Part shown: piece by piece, positions 7,574 through 16,244 of the stretch
Layout of the letters: every line of letters starts with the position of its first letter
Position numbering within the stretch: position 1 is the stretch's first letter
Assembly: GCA_017540505.1 (NCBI GenBank)
Contig: JAFYAW010000002.1
Span: 1-32,557, forward strand
Reading direction: 5' to 3'
Source: Bacteroidales bacterium
GTDB taxonomy: Bacteria > Bacteroidota > Bacteroidia > Bacteroidales > WCHB1-69
DNA length: 32,557 bases
Translations under genes and position numbers: made by a program
The notes under the pieces: model-generated
The model's database searches: none
What the model was told of the DNA's origin: nothing
The model's input: only the letters and a program-made list of their open reading frames with translations

Positions 7574-8447
7574 TCATCGTCTCCGGACCATATTCCTGTT
7601 TCAACCGATTCTCAATCCCCACCGTAATATCGTGCGACTCGGCCACCGTCATAGCCGCATCCAACCGGATGTGGACCTCAATGGCCATACGGCTCCCCAC
7701 CTTGCGGGTTTTCAGATTGTGCGGGTCCTGAACAGCAGAATCTTCCGTGATGATTTGCAGAATCCTGTCCTCCGTTTCTTTCGACAACGAGCACTCCAAC
7801 AGCTCATTGATGGCCGGAATGAACAGATTAAAAGAGACTTTCAGAATCATGGCACCCACCACGATGGCCGCAATCGGATCCATGATGGTCCATTTTTCAC
7901 CTAAAAAGTACGCGAATCCGACACCCAAAAGCGTGGCCACAGAGGAGAGCGCATCCGAACGGTGGTGCCAGGCATTGGCTAACAGCACCATACTGTTAAG
8001 GCGTTTCCCATGCAGGGAGGTGTACCAGAAAAGGCCCTCCTTCACCACGATGGAAACGGCGGCGGCCACAAGGGCTATCAGTCCCGGACGGGGAATCACC
8101 TCACCATGGGTGATAGCCGCAATGGCCGTGGCACTTTTCACCAGAATCCCCGCCGCCACCGCAAACAGGACAATGGCGATGATGCCCGTGGAGAGCGTCT
8201 CAAACTTACCATGTCCGTAATCGTGGGATTCATCGCTGGGCTTGGACGAAATCCGAACAAAGAGCAACACGACGGCATCAGTCACGAAATCCGATAGCGA
8301 ATGGATGGCGTCGGCAATCATGGCACCGCTTCGGCCCACAATGCCCGCCACAAATTTCAACAACAGCAGCATCAGATTGCACACACCCCCGACAATCGTG
8401 ACGCGTGTGATGGTTTTCGTTCTTGTTTGAGTATCCATTGTCTCCAT
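7545..8447 (-). CDS. Cation diffusion facilitator (CDF) efflux transporter, zinc-type
   Basis: 300 residues. Six membrane helices precede a cytoplasmic C-terminal domain of ~80 residues that dimerises the family. The metal site in helix 2 is H49-S-L-S-D53 (DAIHSLSDFVTD) and in helix 5 H161-H-R-S-D165. This HD-HD arrangement is the one associated with zinc exporters, as opposed to DD-HD or DD-DD. HDYGHGKFE between helices 2 and 3 is the family loop motif. It should export Zn2+ (or Cd2+) from the cytoplasm by proton exchange. The start ATG at 8447 lies one base after the cutC stop, so both genes form one transcript; ATG 8438 is an alternative start. The 3' end overlaps the ROK gene by 29 bases, tail to tail. 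Confidence 0.92.
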   Translation of the reverse strand: METMDTQTRTKTITRVTIVGGVCNLMLLLLKFVAGIVGRSGAMIADAIHSLSDFVTDAVVLLFVRISSKPSDESHDYGHGKFETLSTGIIAIVLFAVAAGILVKSATAIAAITHGEVIPRPGLIALVAAAVSIVVKEGLFWYTSLHGKRLNSMVLLANAWHHRSDALSSVATLLGVGFAYFLGEKWTIMDPIAAIVVGAMILKVSFNLFIPAINELLECSLSKETEDRILQIITEDSAVQDPHNLKTRKVGSRMAIEVHIRLDAAMTVAESHDITVGIENRLKQEYGPETMIIVHVEPQK

Positions 8448-8448
8448 A

Positions 8449-9159
8449 TTATACCATATTATTCCAATTCCATCCCTGTCGGCAGACCTCCAACAGGCGG
8501 GTCACCTCCGCGCTATCGGTCTCCTCACATCCGTTCGGCATGAGCCTCTTGCAGGAGCCGTGCACCTCATGCACACCCGTGTGTTCCAGCAGACTACGCA
8601 CATTATCGGAACGTACGCCACCCCCCATCAGGATGGTGATACGCTCGCTGGCAAGGTCCACGATCGACCTCAGCGTATCGCGTCCCTCCGCCGCCGTAGG
8701 CTGACAGCCGGAGGTCAGGATGCGCCGGCAGCCGCAGTCAATCACATCCTCCAAAGCCTGCCTCCAATCCGGGCAGCGGTCGAAAGCCCTGTGGAAGGTC
8801 ACCGGCAGCGGGGCCGCTATTTCCACGAATCGGCGGGTCATCGCCTTGTCCACGCGCCCATCGGGATGCAGGAAGCCGACCACGACACCTGCCGCACCGC
8901 ACTCCTTGCACACCTGCACATCGCGAAGCATATTGTCGATTTCCAGCCGATTATAGACAAAATCGCCCGGTCGAGGGCGCACCAGCACAAAGACATCCAG
9001 ATGCAGATCTTCCACACACTGGCGGATAGTCGCATACGAGGGGGTGGTACCGCCCTGATTCAGATTCTGGCACAGTTCTATACGGGTCGCGCCGGCAGCG
9101 CGTGCATTGGCGGCCGATTGGATCGAGCCACAGCAAATCTCCACAACGATGGGTGACAT
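8449..9159 (-). CDS. cutC: CutC family protein
   Basis: 236 residues, the usual CutC length. The TIM-barrel sequence is characteristic throughout: VVEICCGSIQSAANARAAGATRIELCQNLNQGGTTPSYATI, VLVRPRPGDFVYN, VGFLHPDGRVD, PVTFHRAFDRCPD, RRILTSGCQPTA and ILMGGGVRSDNV. CutC was named for copper homeostasis in E. coli, but that role has been questioned and its true reaction is unsettled. Here it is followed one base later by a zinc-type CDF exporter, which supports a link to metal handling. No convincing TAnnTTTG promoter is seen in the 82 bases upstream (9160-9241); a weak TATATTTA lies there on the minus strand. Confidence 0.95.
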   Translation of the reverse strand: MSPIVVEICCGSIQSAANARAAGATRIELCQNLNQGGTTPSYATIRQCVEDLHLDVFVLVRPRPGDFVYNRLEIDNMLRDVQVCKECGAAGVVVGFLHPDGRVDKAMTRRFVEIAAPLPVTFHRAFDRCPDWRQALEDVIDCGCRRILTSGCQPTAAEGRDTLRSIVDLASERITILMGGGVRSDNVRSLLEHTGVHEVHGSCKRLMPNGCEETDSAEVTRLLEVCRQGWNWNNMV

Positions 9160-9241
9160 TCGGTTAAAGGTTTGTACGGTTTTTAATGTTGAAAGGTTAA
9201 ATATAGGGACGCACCGTATGTGTCTCAGAAGAAAAACTTTT

Positions 9242-10945
9242 CTATGTGGTCAGTTTCGTCTGCGTGTGAGCCTCCACCACATTGATGGCATAGTCGCCCA
9301 GTTTCTCGCTGTCACCCACGATATCCATGTAGGTCACACCCGTCTGATAGTCGTATTTCTTTTCATTGACATCCGTCAAGTTGATCTCTTTCAACTGGGT
9401 GCGGTAATGGTTGATTTCATTCTCAATATTGAGTGAAATACGCGGGTCCACCTTGTTGTCGGCATCGTTCAGCACCAGTTCCATTTGCGTGAGGGCATCG
9501 TCGCAAAGATTCCAGATATGCTTGAGATGCGCCACCTGATCCTCCGTGAACACCTCGCGCAGACTATTCTTGCGGTTAATGGCCCTGCCCATGTTATAGC
9601 AGCTGTCGCAGATGCTCTCGATCTCGGAAATCTCACGCAACATACAGCGTATCTGCGTTTTACTTTCAGGACTCAAACGGCCCTCGGACACCTTGTTCAG
9701 ATAATTGGCAATCTCCACCTCCATATTGTCGCTGATGCCCTCGTATTTCTCAATACGGGTATAGAGCTTCACAAACTCATCATTGTTTTTGAGTTCGAGC
9801 AATTGGGGAATAAATCCAAACATGCGGTGAGCACGAACCGCGAAGTGGTTAATCTCCTTGCGGGCCTCCAGCAGGGAAAGCTCCGCCGTGGACATGAGGC
9901 CGCCGCTGATGAAGCGCAGACGCATATCCTCATCCTCATCCTTGCCTTTAATCAAATGGCAGACGATTTTCTCAAATGTAGGGATGAACCAGACCAGAAT
10001 CAGCACGTTGCATGTGTTGAAGGCGGTATGGAAGGCACACAGGGCATAATTGATGCGGGACATGGCTTCCGGATCCTGAGAGAGGTCGGCGGTGGGGTCG
10101 AAACCCACCATATTGCACACCAGGCTGATGAACGGGCGGAACACAATGAGAATCCAGCATACACCAAACAAGTTGAAGATCAGGTGCGACAATGCGGCCC
10201 GGCGGGCGTTGGTATTGGCATTCAAGGCCACGATATTCGAGGTGATGGTGGTACCGATATTCTCACCCAGCACCAGCGCGATACCCTGATAGATGTCGGC
10301 CACGCCAGTGGAGCATAAGATCATGGTGATGGCCATGATGGCCACGGACGACTGCACGCACATCGTCAGAATGCCACCCAAAATCAGGAATATGAGATAG
10401 GAGAGGAAGCCCAGGCTCCGGCACGATTCAAAGAAGCCCATGACCGTCGTATTGTGCGACAAATCCATAGCGATGGCGTTCTCTCTGAGTGTGGCGATGC
10501 CAAGAAACAGGAATGAGAATCCGAAAATAAACTCACCGAAAGATTTCGACCCGGGACTTTTGAAATAGGACAGCATAATACCCGCCGCGAACAGGGGGAA
10601 CACCAGGGCACTGACTTGGAAGTTGAATCCGAACAGGGCGATAATCCACGCCGTGACCGTGGTACCGATGTTGGCACCCATGATGACGGAGATGGCCTGT
10701 GCGAGGGTTAGCAGGCTGGCATTGACGAAGCTTACCGTCAACACCGTAGTGGCCGTGGAGGACTGGATGGCCGTGGTGACCAACGCGCCGGAGAATATGC
10801 CGGTGACACGGTTGGTGGTCATGGTGGCGAGCACACGGCGCAAGCCGCCGCCCGTCAGCTTCTGCAGTGCCTCACTCATGGTTTTCATACCATACATCAA
10901 AAGGGCCAGGCAACCTAAAAGCTTCAGTAGAGTGAAAAAAGTCAT
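9242..10945 (-). CDS. Na+/phosphate cotransporter family protein with PhoU-like C-terminal domain
   Basis: 567 residues. The N-terminal half contains two inverted-repeat Na/Pi-cotransporter II units, each with the QSS signature (Q61-SST and Q198-SSV), followed by GANIGTT and GENIGTT. About eight membrane helices are seen to ~residue 340. The C-terminal ~200 residues are a soluble helical PhoU-like domain (FAVRAHRMFGFIPQLLEL...ISEIESICDSCYNMGRAINRK). Relatives take up or export phosphate, with the PhoU part thought to regulate transport. The gene lies 31 bases downstream of ansA on the same strand, so it may be read from the ansA promoter. Confidence 0.92.
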   Translation of the reverse strand: MTFFTLLKLLGCLALLMYGMKTMSEALQKLTGGGLRRVLATMTTNRVTGIFSGALVTTAIQSSTATTVLTVSFVNASLLTLAQAISVIMGANIGTTVTAWIIALFGFNFQVSALVFPLFAAGIMLSYFKSPGSKSFGEFIFGFSFLFLGIATLRENAIAMDLSHNTTVMGFFESCRSLGFLSYLIFLILGGILTMCVQSSVAIMAITMILCSTGVADIYQGIALVLGENIGTTITSNIVALNANTNARRAALSHLIFNLFGVCWILIVFRPFISLVCNMVGFDPTADLSQDPEAMSRINYALCAFHTAFNTCNVLILVWFIPTFEKIVCHLIKGKDEDEDMRLRFISGGLMSTAELSLLEARKEINHFAVRAHRMFGFIPQLLELKNNDEFVKLYTRIEKYEGISDNMEVEIANYLNKVSEGRLSPESKTQIRCMLREISEIESICDSCYNMGRAINRKNSLREVFTEDQVAHLKHIWNLCDDALTQMELVLNDADNKVDPRISLNIENEINHYRTQLKEINLTDVNEKKYDYQTGVTYMDIVGDSEKLGDYAINVVEAHTQTKLTT

Positions 10946-10976
10946 ATTCGCTGTCGTTATATTTGTGAGACGGAAA

Positions 10977-12014
10977 TCAACTGTCCATGGTCATCTCGCC
11001 CCGCAGCGACCCCTGCATCCGGAATTTGGCCTCCGCCTGGTCGGGAATCTGCCCGAGGACATACATGAGTTTGGTGATGGCAGCCTCGGTGGTCATGTCA
11101 AGGCCGCTGATAATGCCGATGTCGGCGAGCCGCTTGCCGGTGAGGTACCGGTCCATCTCCACCCGTCCGCCGCCCTTGCACTGGGTGACGTTAAGGATGA
11201 TGACGCCGTTGTCCACCGCCTCCTGCAGGATACGAGAGAACTCGGGGTTGGTGGGCGCGTTGCCAACACCGTAGGTCTCCAGCACCACCGCCCGAAGGCC
11301 GGGTGTGTGAAAGACCGTACGCAGATATTCGGGACGGATGCCGGGATAGAGCTTCACCAATGCCACATGGTCGTCCAAAGTGTCGTGAACGATGAGCGGC
11401 TGCGGATCCTCCTCATAATGGATATTCTCGAAATGGAACTCTATATCGGTATTCACATCAGCCAGATGATGGTAGTTGGGCGACATGAACGCATTGAAAC
11501 GCGAAGCATCGTCCTTGTAGGTGCGGTTGCCGCGGAACAGGTTGTTCTGGAAATAGATGCACACCTCCTGGATAACCGGACGATTGTCCCGATACTCGGC
11601 AGCGATGGCAATGGCGTTGAGAATGTTGCGCCGTCCGTCAGTGCGTATCACACCCAGCGGCAGCTGCGAGCCCGTAAGGATGACCGGCTTGGCCAGGTTC
11701 TCCAGCAGGAAGCTCAAGGCGGAGGCCGTGTAGGCCATCGTGTCGGTGCCGTGCAACACCACAAAGCCGTCATATTCATCGTAATGGCGGCCAATCATGG
11801 CAGCCAGCCGGATCCAGAAATCCGGATTGGTGTCGGAGGAGTCTATTAGCGGAAGCATGTCCCGGAAAGTGATGTCGGCACCTATCAGGTCCAGCATGGG
11901 GAGCTGCTGGCGGATGTTGTCGAATTCGAACGGTTTCAGTGCCTGAGTCTCGGGATCCACCATCATTCCGATGGTGCCGCCCGTGTAGATGACAAGAATC
12001 TTGCGGTTATCCAT
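10977..12014 (-). CDS. ansA: L-asparaginase, type I (cytoplasmic)
   Basis: 345 residues without signal peptide, the size of the cytoplasmic AnsA type. It hydrolyses L-asparagine to aspartate and ammonia. The N-terminal catalytic motif IYTGGTIGM supplies the nucleophile T14, and VVLHGTDTMAYTASALSF supplies the second motif with the Thr-Asp pair. The LENLAKPVILTGSQLPLG and LETYGVGNAP segments are also typical. The ATG at 12014 follows a -7 box at 12035-12042 on the same strand, leaving a short leader. The Na/Pi cotransporter gene follows by 31 bases. Confidence 0.95.
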   Translation of the reverse strand: MDNRKILVIYTGGTIGMMVDPETQALKPFEFDNIRQQLPMLDLIGADITFRDMLPLIDSSDTNPDFWIRLAAMIGRHYDEYDGFVVLHGTDTMAYTASALSFLLENLAKPVILTGSQLPLGVIRTDGRRNILNAIAIAAEYRDNRPVIQEVCIYFQNNLFRGNRTYKDDASRFNAFMSPNYHHLADVNTDIEFHFENIHYEEDPQPLIVHDTLDDHVALVKLYPGIRPEYLRTVFHTPGLRAVVLETYGVGNAPTNPEFSRILQEAVDNGVIILNVTQCKGGGRVEMDRYLTGKRLADIGIISGLDMTTEAAITKLMYVLGQIPDQAEAKFRMQGSLRGEMTMDS

Positions 12015-12034
12015 TATGCTGTTTTTTGCGGGCG

Positions 12035-12042
12035 CAAATGTA
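12035..12042 (-). promoter_or_regulatory. -7 box TACATTTG (minus strand) for ansA
   Basis: On the minus strand the sequence reads TACATTTG followed by CGCCC, 21 bases ahead of the ansA ATG. It fits TAnnTTTG, with TTTTTTGTG further upstream as a possible -33 region. Confidence 0.65.
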
Positions 12043-12086
12043 CAAAAAAAGTTTTCGCGAACACAAAAAACAAGTGATTATTTTTG

Positions 12087-12094
12087 TATTTTTG
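12087..12094 (+). promoter_or_regulatory. -7 box TATTTTTG for the candidate RNA at 12101
   Basis: TATTTTTG followed by CGCCG fits the Bacteroidetes -7 consensus and predicts a start near 12101. The first gene on this strand begins only at 12327, so the transcript opens with over 200 bases of non-coding but structured sequence. Confidence 0.6.
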
Positions 12095-12100
12095 CGCCGT

Positions 12101-12297
12101 TTTAGAATGGTGAAAAATGTAACCAAATAGAACTGCCGCTCTATTCTCGAAGCGATAAAATCTGGAAAATTTTAGAAACGAGAGTATGTTGCGAAAGTTC
12201 ACGTTTCAGGCGTGGATTGTTTCGTACTACTGGTTTCGCAGGTTTCCAGAGCCTTTCGCTTCCGGTACGTTTTAACGAAATCGTTTACGCCTTTTTC
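12101..12297 (+). ncRNA. Candidate structured non-coding RNA or leader
   Basis: Two paired domains can be drawn between the promoter at 12087 and a T-run at 12292-12296. The 5' domain pairs TATTCTCG (12142-12149) with CGAGAGTA (12179-12186), enclosing a nested TAAAAT/ATTTTA hairpin (12156-12174). The 3' domain pairs GGCGTGGATTGTTTCG (12209-12224) with CGAAATCGTTTACGCC (12276-12291) over 16 positions with one mismatch and several G-U pairs. Inside that, CGTAC/GTACG and CTGG/CCAG pair further. The closing stem followed by TTTTT looks like an intrinsic terminator. Its length of about 195 nt is typical of a free-standing regulatory RNA. I cannot assign it to a named family. A 29-codon ORF from ATG 12187 is open but unconvincing. 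Confidence 0.55.
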
Positions 12298-12326
12298 ATT
12301 CGTTATGAAAACAAGACATCAGTATT

Positions 12327-12554
12327 ATGGAAAACACTAAGGAACCCTTCATCGGAAAAAGAATCAGGGAAAAGCTCAAAGAACAGGGCCGTACCGTCAC
12401 TTGGCTTGCCAACCAGCTCTCCTGCACCCGTGAGAATCTGTATAATATCTTTGCAAAAGACCACATCAACACACAGCTGCTCTTCAAAATATCAAAGGAG
12501 CTCAACTACGACTTTTTCAGGGAGTTCTCCAACTGCCTGCATCTGAAAAAATAG
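12327..12554 (+). CDS. Small Xre-type helix-turn-helix protein
   Basis: 75 residues. The helix-turn-helix is KLKEQGRTVTWLANQLSCTRENLYNIFAKDHINTQLLFKISKELNYDFF (~residues 15-65), a single Xre-like domain with short tails. Proteins of just this size and wording (FIGKRIREKLKEQGRTVTWLANQL) are familiar small DNA-binding proteins of Bacteroidetes; their targets are not established. It begins 30 bases after the T-run closing the candidate RNA at 12101-12297, so it may be expressed by read-through of that element. There is no obvious separate TAnnTTTG box in the intervening bases. Confidence 0.8.
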   Translation: MENTKEPFIGKRIREKLKEQGRTVTWLANQLSCTRENLYNIFAKDHINTQLLFKISKELNYDFFREFSNCLHLKK

Positions 12555-12613
12555 TTCTAGAGACCCTCGAAAATCTTTTCTCCCATAACTATTGCCATTT
12601 AGGGATGATTTTG

Positions 12614-12621
12614 TATTTTTG
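12614..12621 (+). promoter_or_regulatory. -33/-7 promoter for the parvulin operon
   Basis: TATTTTTG followed by CAGCC is preceded by TTG at 12592-12594, a spacing close to the Bacteroidetes -33/-7 pattern. The first ATG lies 39 bases downstream at 12661. Confidence 0.75.
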
Positions 12622-12660
12622 CAGCCTTAAACACGTATTCTAAACGGAAATTATTTGAAT

Positions 12661-14406
12661 ATGAAAATGAGAAGGTTAGCATTATCTCTGGTCGCCATTA
12701 TGGCGATGGGAAACTTGTTTGCTCAAAGCAATAGCGACATTCTGATGAAGGTGGGGAACGAGAAAGTCTCCAAGGGCGAGTTTGTCAGTGCCTATCAGAA
12801 GAACAATCTTATCAGCGAGGCCTCCGAGAAGGACCTGCGCGAATATCTGGAGTTGTACGCGAATTACCGGATGAAAGTCCAGGAGGCGGAGTCCCTGAGG
12901 ATGGACACCTCCGTGGCATTCCAGCGCGAGCTCTCCTCCTACAAAAACCAGTCGGCCCAGCAGTACCTCACCGATGCAGAGGTTACCGACCAGCTGCTGA
13001 ACGAGGCATACGAACGCTCGAAATACCAGATCCGAGCCTCTCACATCCTGCTGCGCTGCCTGCCCACGGCCCAACCCAAAGACACGCTGGCCGCATATCA
13101 CAAGGCCCTCCAGATCCGCAACGAGATACTCAACGGTCTGGACTTCGCCGAGGCTGCCGTGAAGTACTCCGAGGATGAGTCGGCACGCGACTTTGTGAAC
13201 CCACAGACCAAACGTTTCCACTACGGGAACAAGGGCGATCTGGGCTACTTCTCCGTCATGGAGATGATCTACCCCTTTGAAACCGGTGCCTTCAACACAC
13301 CGCTGGGACAGGTGTCGATGCCGGTGCGCACGCAATTCGGTTACCACCTGATCTATGTGCGCGACAAGGTTCCCGCCATGGCCAAGATATTCATCTCCCA
13401 GATTTTCATCAACGACTCGCTGGCACTGAGAGGCGAAGCACGTCCGGAAATAAAGGCCAAATTGGCGGAGATACAGACCGCTCTGAAGACCAACTCCTTT
13501 GAGGAGGTGGTGACGCAATTTTCCGAAGATGTGGCCAGCAAGGAGAAGCAAGGCCGCATGGATCCCTTCACCCCGAACCGCCGCCCCGGCAACTATGTGG
13601 CCGCCGCCATCAAACTGAAACCCGGCCAACACTCCGAACCGGTGGCCTCCCTTTTAGGCTGGCATATTCTGCGTCTGGACTCCATCGTCTATTCCACGGT
13701 CAACGAAGAAACCCGCTTCATGCTGAAGAACAAGCTTTCCCGTGACGCACGCTCGCAGAAGAGCAAAGCATCCCTGCTGAACAAACTGAAAAAAGAATAC
13801 AACTATAGTGAGAAAGGAAAGGCGGCAGCCATGAAGTTCTTCAAGAAAAACCTGCCGGAATCCTATTTCCAGTCCACACGCGTGGCTATCGACTCCCTGA
13901 AAGGCATCGAGAAACTGAAACCCATGTGCACGTATGCCGACCAGAAAATCACCGCCTTGGAATTCGCCCGCTTCGTGTCACGCTTCCAAGGCACACAACT
14001 CAACGTGCCCGTGGAGAACTTTCTGGAACAAATATTCCAGAAACTGGTCGGCGACAAGATGCTGCAATACGAAAACACACAACTGACGAGCAAATACCCC
14101 GAATACCGCGAGCTGGTGAAGGAGTTCCACGACGGCATGCTCCTGTATGAAATCAACGCCAAGAAAGTCTGGAACGCCGCCATCCAGGACAGCGTCGGCC
14201 TCGAACGCTACTATGAGTCGGTGAAGACCGAGTATCCGGTGGCCCAGCCCAACGACAGCCTCCAATACAAACCGCTCTCAGAAATCCGCGCCATCATCAT
14301 CAACCGCTACCAGGATGTGCTGGAGCAGAAATGGTTGCAAGAACTGAAAGCCAAATACCCAGTGGTGGTTGACGAACAAGTGTTTAAGTCCATCTTGAAA
14401 AAATAA
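12661..14406 (+). CDS. Periplasmic peptidyl-prolyl isomerase with two parvulin domains (SurA/PpiD-like)
   Basis: ATG 12661 is chosen over the TTG two codons upstream because it starts a proper signal peptide (MKMRRLALSLVAIMAMGNLFAQ); 581 residues. An N-terminal chaperone region follows (MKVGNEKVSKGEFVSAYQKN...YANYRMKVQEAE). A first PpiC-type parvulin domain lies at ~118-235 (IRASHILLRC...YSEDESARDF...GDLGYFSVMEMIYPFETGAF...FGYHLIYV), and a second, more degenerate one at ~240-345 (KIFISQIFI...QGRMDPFTPNRRPGNYVAAAIKLKPGQHSEPVASLLGWHILRL). A long helical C-terminal part completes it. It should help fold outer-membrane proteins in the periplasm. The next gene starts two bases after the stop codon, marking an operon. 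Confidence 0.9.
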   Translation: MKMRRLALSLVAIMAMGNLFAQSNSDILMKVGNEKVSKGEFVSAYQKNNLISEASEKDLREYLELYANYRMKVQEAESLRMDTSVAFQRELSSYKNQSAQQYLTDAEVTDQLLNEAYERSKYQIRASHILLRCLPTAQPKDTLAAYHKALQIRNEILNGLDFAEAAVKYSEDESARDFVNPQTKRFHYGNKGDLGYFSVMEMIYPFETGAFNTPLGQVSMPVRTQFGYHLIYVRDKVPAMAKIFISQIFINDSLALRGEARPEIKAKLAEIQTALKTNSFEEVVTQFSEDVASKEKQGRMDPFTPNRRPGNYVAAAIKLKPGQHSEPVASLLGWHILRLDSIVYSTVNEETRFMLKNKLSRDARSQKSKASLLNKLKKEYNYSEKGKAAAMKFFKKNLPESYFQSTRVAIDSLKGIEKLKPMCTYADQKITALEFARFVSRFQGTQLNVPVENFLEQIFQKLVGDKMLQYENTQLTSKYPEYRELVKEFHDGMLLYEINAKKVWNAAIQDSVGLERYYESVKTEYPVAQPNDSLQYKPLSEIRAIIINRYQDVLEQKWLQELKAKYPVVVDEQVFKSILKK

Positions 14407-14407
14407 C

Positions 14408-15229
14408 GTGAGAAAACTCCTCATCCTACTGTCCGCACTTCTGTGTCTTTCCGCCTGCAAACGCGAGAAGGACCCGGTGGTGGCGCAGGTCTATTACCAC
14501 AAGCTCTATCTGTCGGAAATACGCGCTGGCATGCCGACGGGCCTCTCCACCAACGACAGCCTGTCATTGGTACGCGATTTCGTGGACAGCTGGATCAAAG
14601 AACAGCTCATCATCCACGAGGCGGAAAAGAGACTCTCCCCACACGAGAAGAACTTCCGCCGACAAATGGACGAATATCGGAACCAGCTATTAGTAAACGC
14701 CTTTTTCGACAAGTTAGTGGCCGACAGCACCGAGTTCGGCATCACAGACAACGAGATGGAGGATTTTGTGAAATCCTTTGGCAAGCAATATACGGTGGAC
14801 AAGGAGATTGTGAAGGTGAACTATGTGAAACTGTCGCGCAACTCCCGCCTGATAGCTCCCGTGAAGGCGATCCTGTTTGATGAGAGTCGCCGCCAGAACG
14901 AAAAAGCGGAACTGGCTGCCATGCTGGGCGATTCCATCGAGTATCTGATAGAGGATACTTGGCTCTACCTGCAAGATGTGCCGAACGACGTGCCTTTCGA
15001 CTTCAGCCCGAACAAGCCCAACAACAAATATGTGGAGAAAGATGTGGACGACTACCATTATCTGCTTGTGATTCTGGATTATAAAAACCAACGGTCGGTA
15101 AGTGAGACCGAAGAGGAGCAGGCGTCGGCGCGGATGATGCTGACCAACCAGCGCAAGAAACAGTTTATCGATGCGTATGTGGACAAGCTCTACGAGAAGG
15201 CCATCAAGGAAGGGGCCATCACGCAATAA
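14408..15229 (+). CDS. Lipoprotein partner of the SurA-like isomerase
   Basis: 273 residues, starting with GTG 14408 one base after the preceding stop; this start gives a complete lipoprotein signal (RKLLILLSALLCLSAC, lipid-modified cysteine at 17). The mature part resembles the helical N-terminal chaperone region of parvulin-type folding factors (VDSWIKEQLIIHEAEKRLSPHEKNFRRQMDEYRNQLLVNAFFDKLVADS) and has no clear isomerase domain (the GxxG...F.GYHI signature is missing). Similar genes annotated as peptidyl-prolyl isomerase commonly stand next to SurA homologues in Bacteroidetes. It is expected at the periplasmic face of a membrane as a partner in outer-membrane protein folding. FecCD follows 3 bases after the stop. 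Confidence 0.75.
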   Translation: MRKLLILLSALLCLSACKREKDPVVAQVYYHKLYLSEIRAGMPTGLSTNDSLSLVRDFVDSWIKEQLIIHEAEKRLSPHEKNFRRQMDEYRNQLLVNAFFDKLVADSTEFGITDNEMEDFVKSFGKQYTVDKEIVKVNYVKLSRNSRLIAPVKAILFDESRRQNEKAELAAMLGDSIEYLIEDTWLYLQDVPNDVPFDFSPNKPNNKYVEKDVDDYHYLLVILDYKNQRSVSETEEEQASARMMLTNQRKKQFIDAYVDKLYEKAIKEGAITQ

Positions 15230-15232
15230 GTT

Positions 15233-16240
15233 ATGAAAGCACAACGCAGGCATATCGTTCTACCCATCCTTTTAGGTCTGCTGCTGACGGCGTGTGCCGT
15301 GGCGGCCATCTTCATCGGAGTGATTCCCATCCCGTGGGACATGGTGGCGGGCAGTTTCCGGCAGCGACTGCATCTTCCCTCCGCCGTAGAGGTTCCCGCA
15401 TATTACGACATGGTTATCTGGCAGTTGCGCTTGCCGCGCATCGTCATGAGCCTGATTGCGGGAGCAGCGTTAGCCGTGTGCGGCTGCGTCTTCCAAAGCA
15501 TCTTCCGTAATCCCATCTGCGACCCCTATATCTTAGGCATCTCCTCCGGTGCCTCGCTGGGTGCCGCCATCGCCATCATCTTAGGCTGGGATGCCTTCCT
15601 GTTCGGCATCACCGTGCCGGCGCTGATGACAGCCGTGCTCACCCTTCTGCTCATCATGGGGGTGGCCCGCATCCGCGGACGCAACTCCACCCAGACGCTC
15701 CTGCTGACAGGTATCGCCGTCAACTTCTTCATCTCCGCCGTCATCACCCTCCTGATGGTCGTCAACCAGAAGGAGATGCACCAGATTTTCTTTTGGACGA
15801 TGGGCGGGCTGGCGGCGGTGTCCTGGCGAGAAATCGCCTGCCTGCTGCCCGTAGCCGCCGCCATCATCACGGTGCTGTTTTATTACGCCAAAGACCTGAA
15901 CATCATACAGATGGGCGAGGAGTCGGCGCAAAGTCTGGGAGTAAATACCTCCCGCACAGTTCATGCCACGCTCCTGCTCTCGTCGCTGTTGGTGGGTGTG
16001 GTGGTCTCCTTTTGCGGAGTCATCGGCTTCATCGGACTGATTGTGCCCCACATCTGCCGGCTGATCTTCGGCAGCAACAACCGCCGGCTGTTCGTGTATT
16101 CCATCTTCTTTGGGGCGTTCTTCCTGCTGGTTGCCGACACGCTGGCCCGCACCATCGCCGCACCCTCGGAGCTACCCGTGGGAAGCATCACCGCCTTGGC
16201 CGGCGCTCCCTATTTTATCTATTTGTTATTGAGGAAATAA
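15233..16240 (+). CDS. FecCD/BtuC-type ABC transporter permease
   Basis: 335 residues with about ten hydrophobic helices. Signature segments of the iron-siderophore/vitamin B12 permease family are complete: WQLRLPRIVMSLIAGAALAVCGCVFQSIFRNPICDPYILGISSGASLGAA near the N-terminus, GEESAQSLGVN (the coupling region that contacts the ATPase) and FCGVIGFIGLIVPHICRLIFGSNNRR near the C-terminus, with RTIAAPSELPVGSITALAGAPYFIYLL at the end. It would form the inner-membrane channel for a metal chelate or cobalamin. No ATPase or binding-protein gene lies beside it, which is unusual; they must be elsewhere. It starts 3 bases after the lipoprotein gene, so it is the last member of the parvulin operon. Confidence 0.92.
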   Translation: MKAQRRHIVLPILLGLLLTACAVAAIFIGVIPIPWDMVAGSFRQRLHLPSAVEVPAYYDMVIWQLRLPRIVMSLIAGAALAVCGCVFQSIFRNPICDPYILGISSGASLGAAIAIILGWDAFLFGITVPALMTAVLTLLLIMGVARIRGRNSTQTLLLTGIAVNFFISAVITLLMVVNQKEMHQIFFWTMGGLAAVSWREIACLLPVAAAIITVLFYYAKDLNIIQMGEESAQSLGVNTSRTVHATLLLSSLLVGVVVSFCGVIGFIGLIVPHICRLIFGSNNRRLFVYSIFFGAFFLLVADTLARTIAAPSELPVGSITALAGAPYFIYLLLRK

Positions 16241-16244
16241 GCGA

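Noticed and set aside
9485-10318. 277-residue plus-strand ORF
   Set aside because: It is a shadow of the Na/Pi cotransporter gene, with His/Gln-rich composition typical of such frames.
10623-11849. 408-residue plus-strand ORF opposite ansA and the Na/Pi cotransporter
   Set aside because: It is antisense to two clearly recognised genes and has no family features.
12187-12276. 29-codon ORF from ATG 12187 as a leader peptide
   Set aside because: It is open but without a recognisable peptide pattern, and the bases are better explained by RNA pairing.
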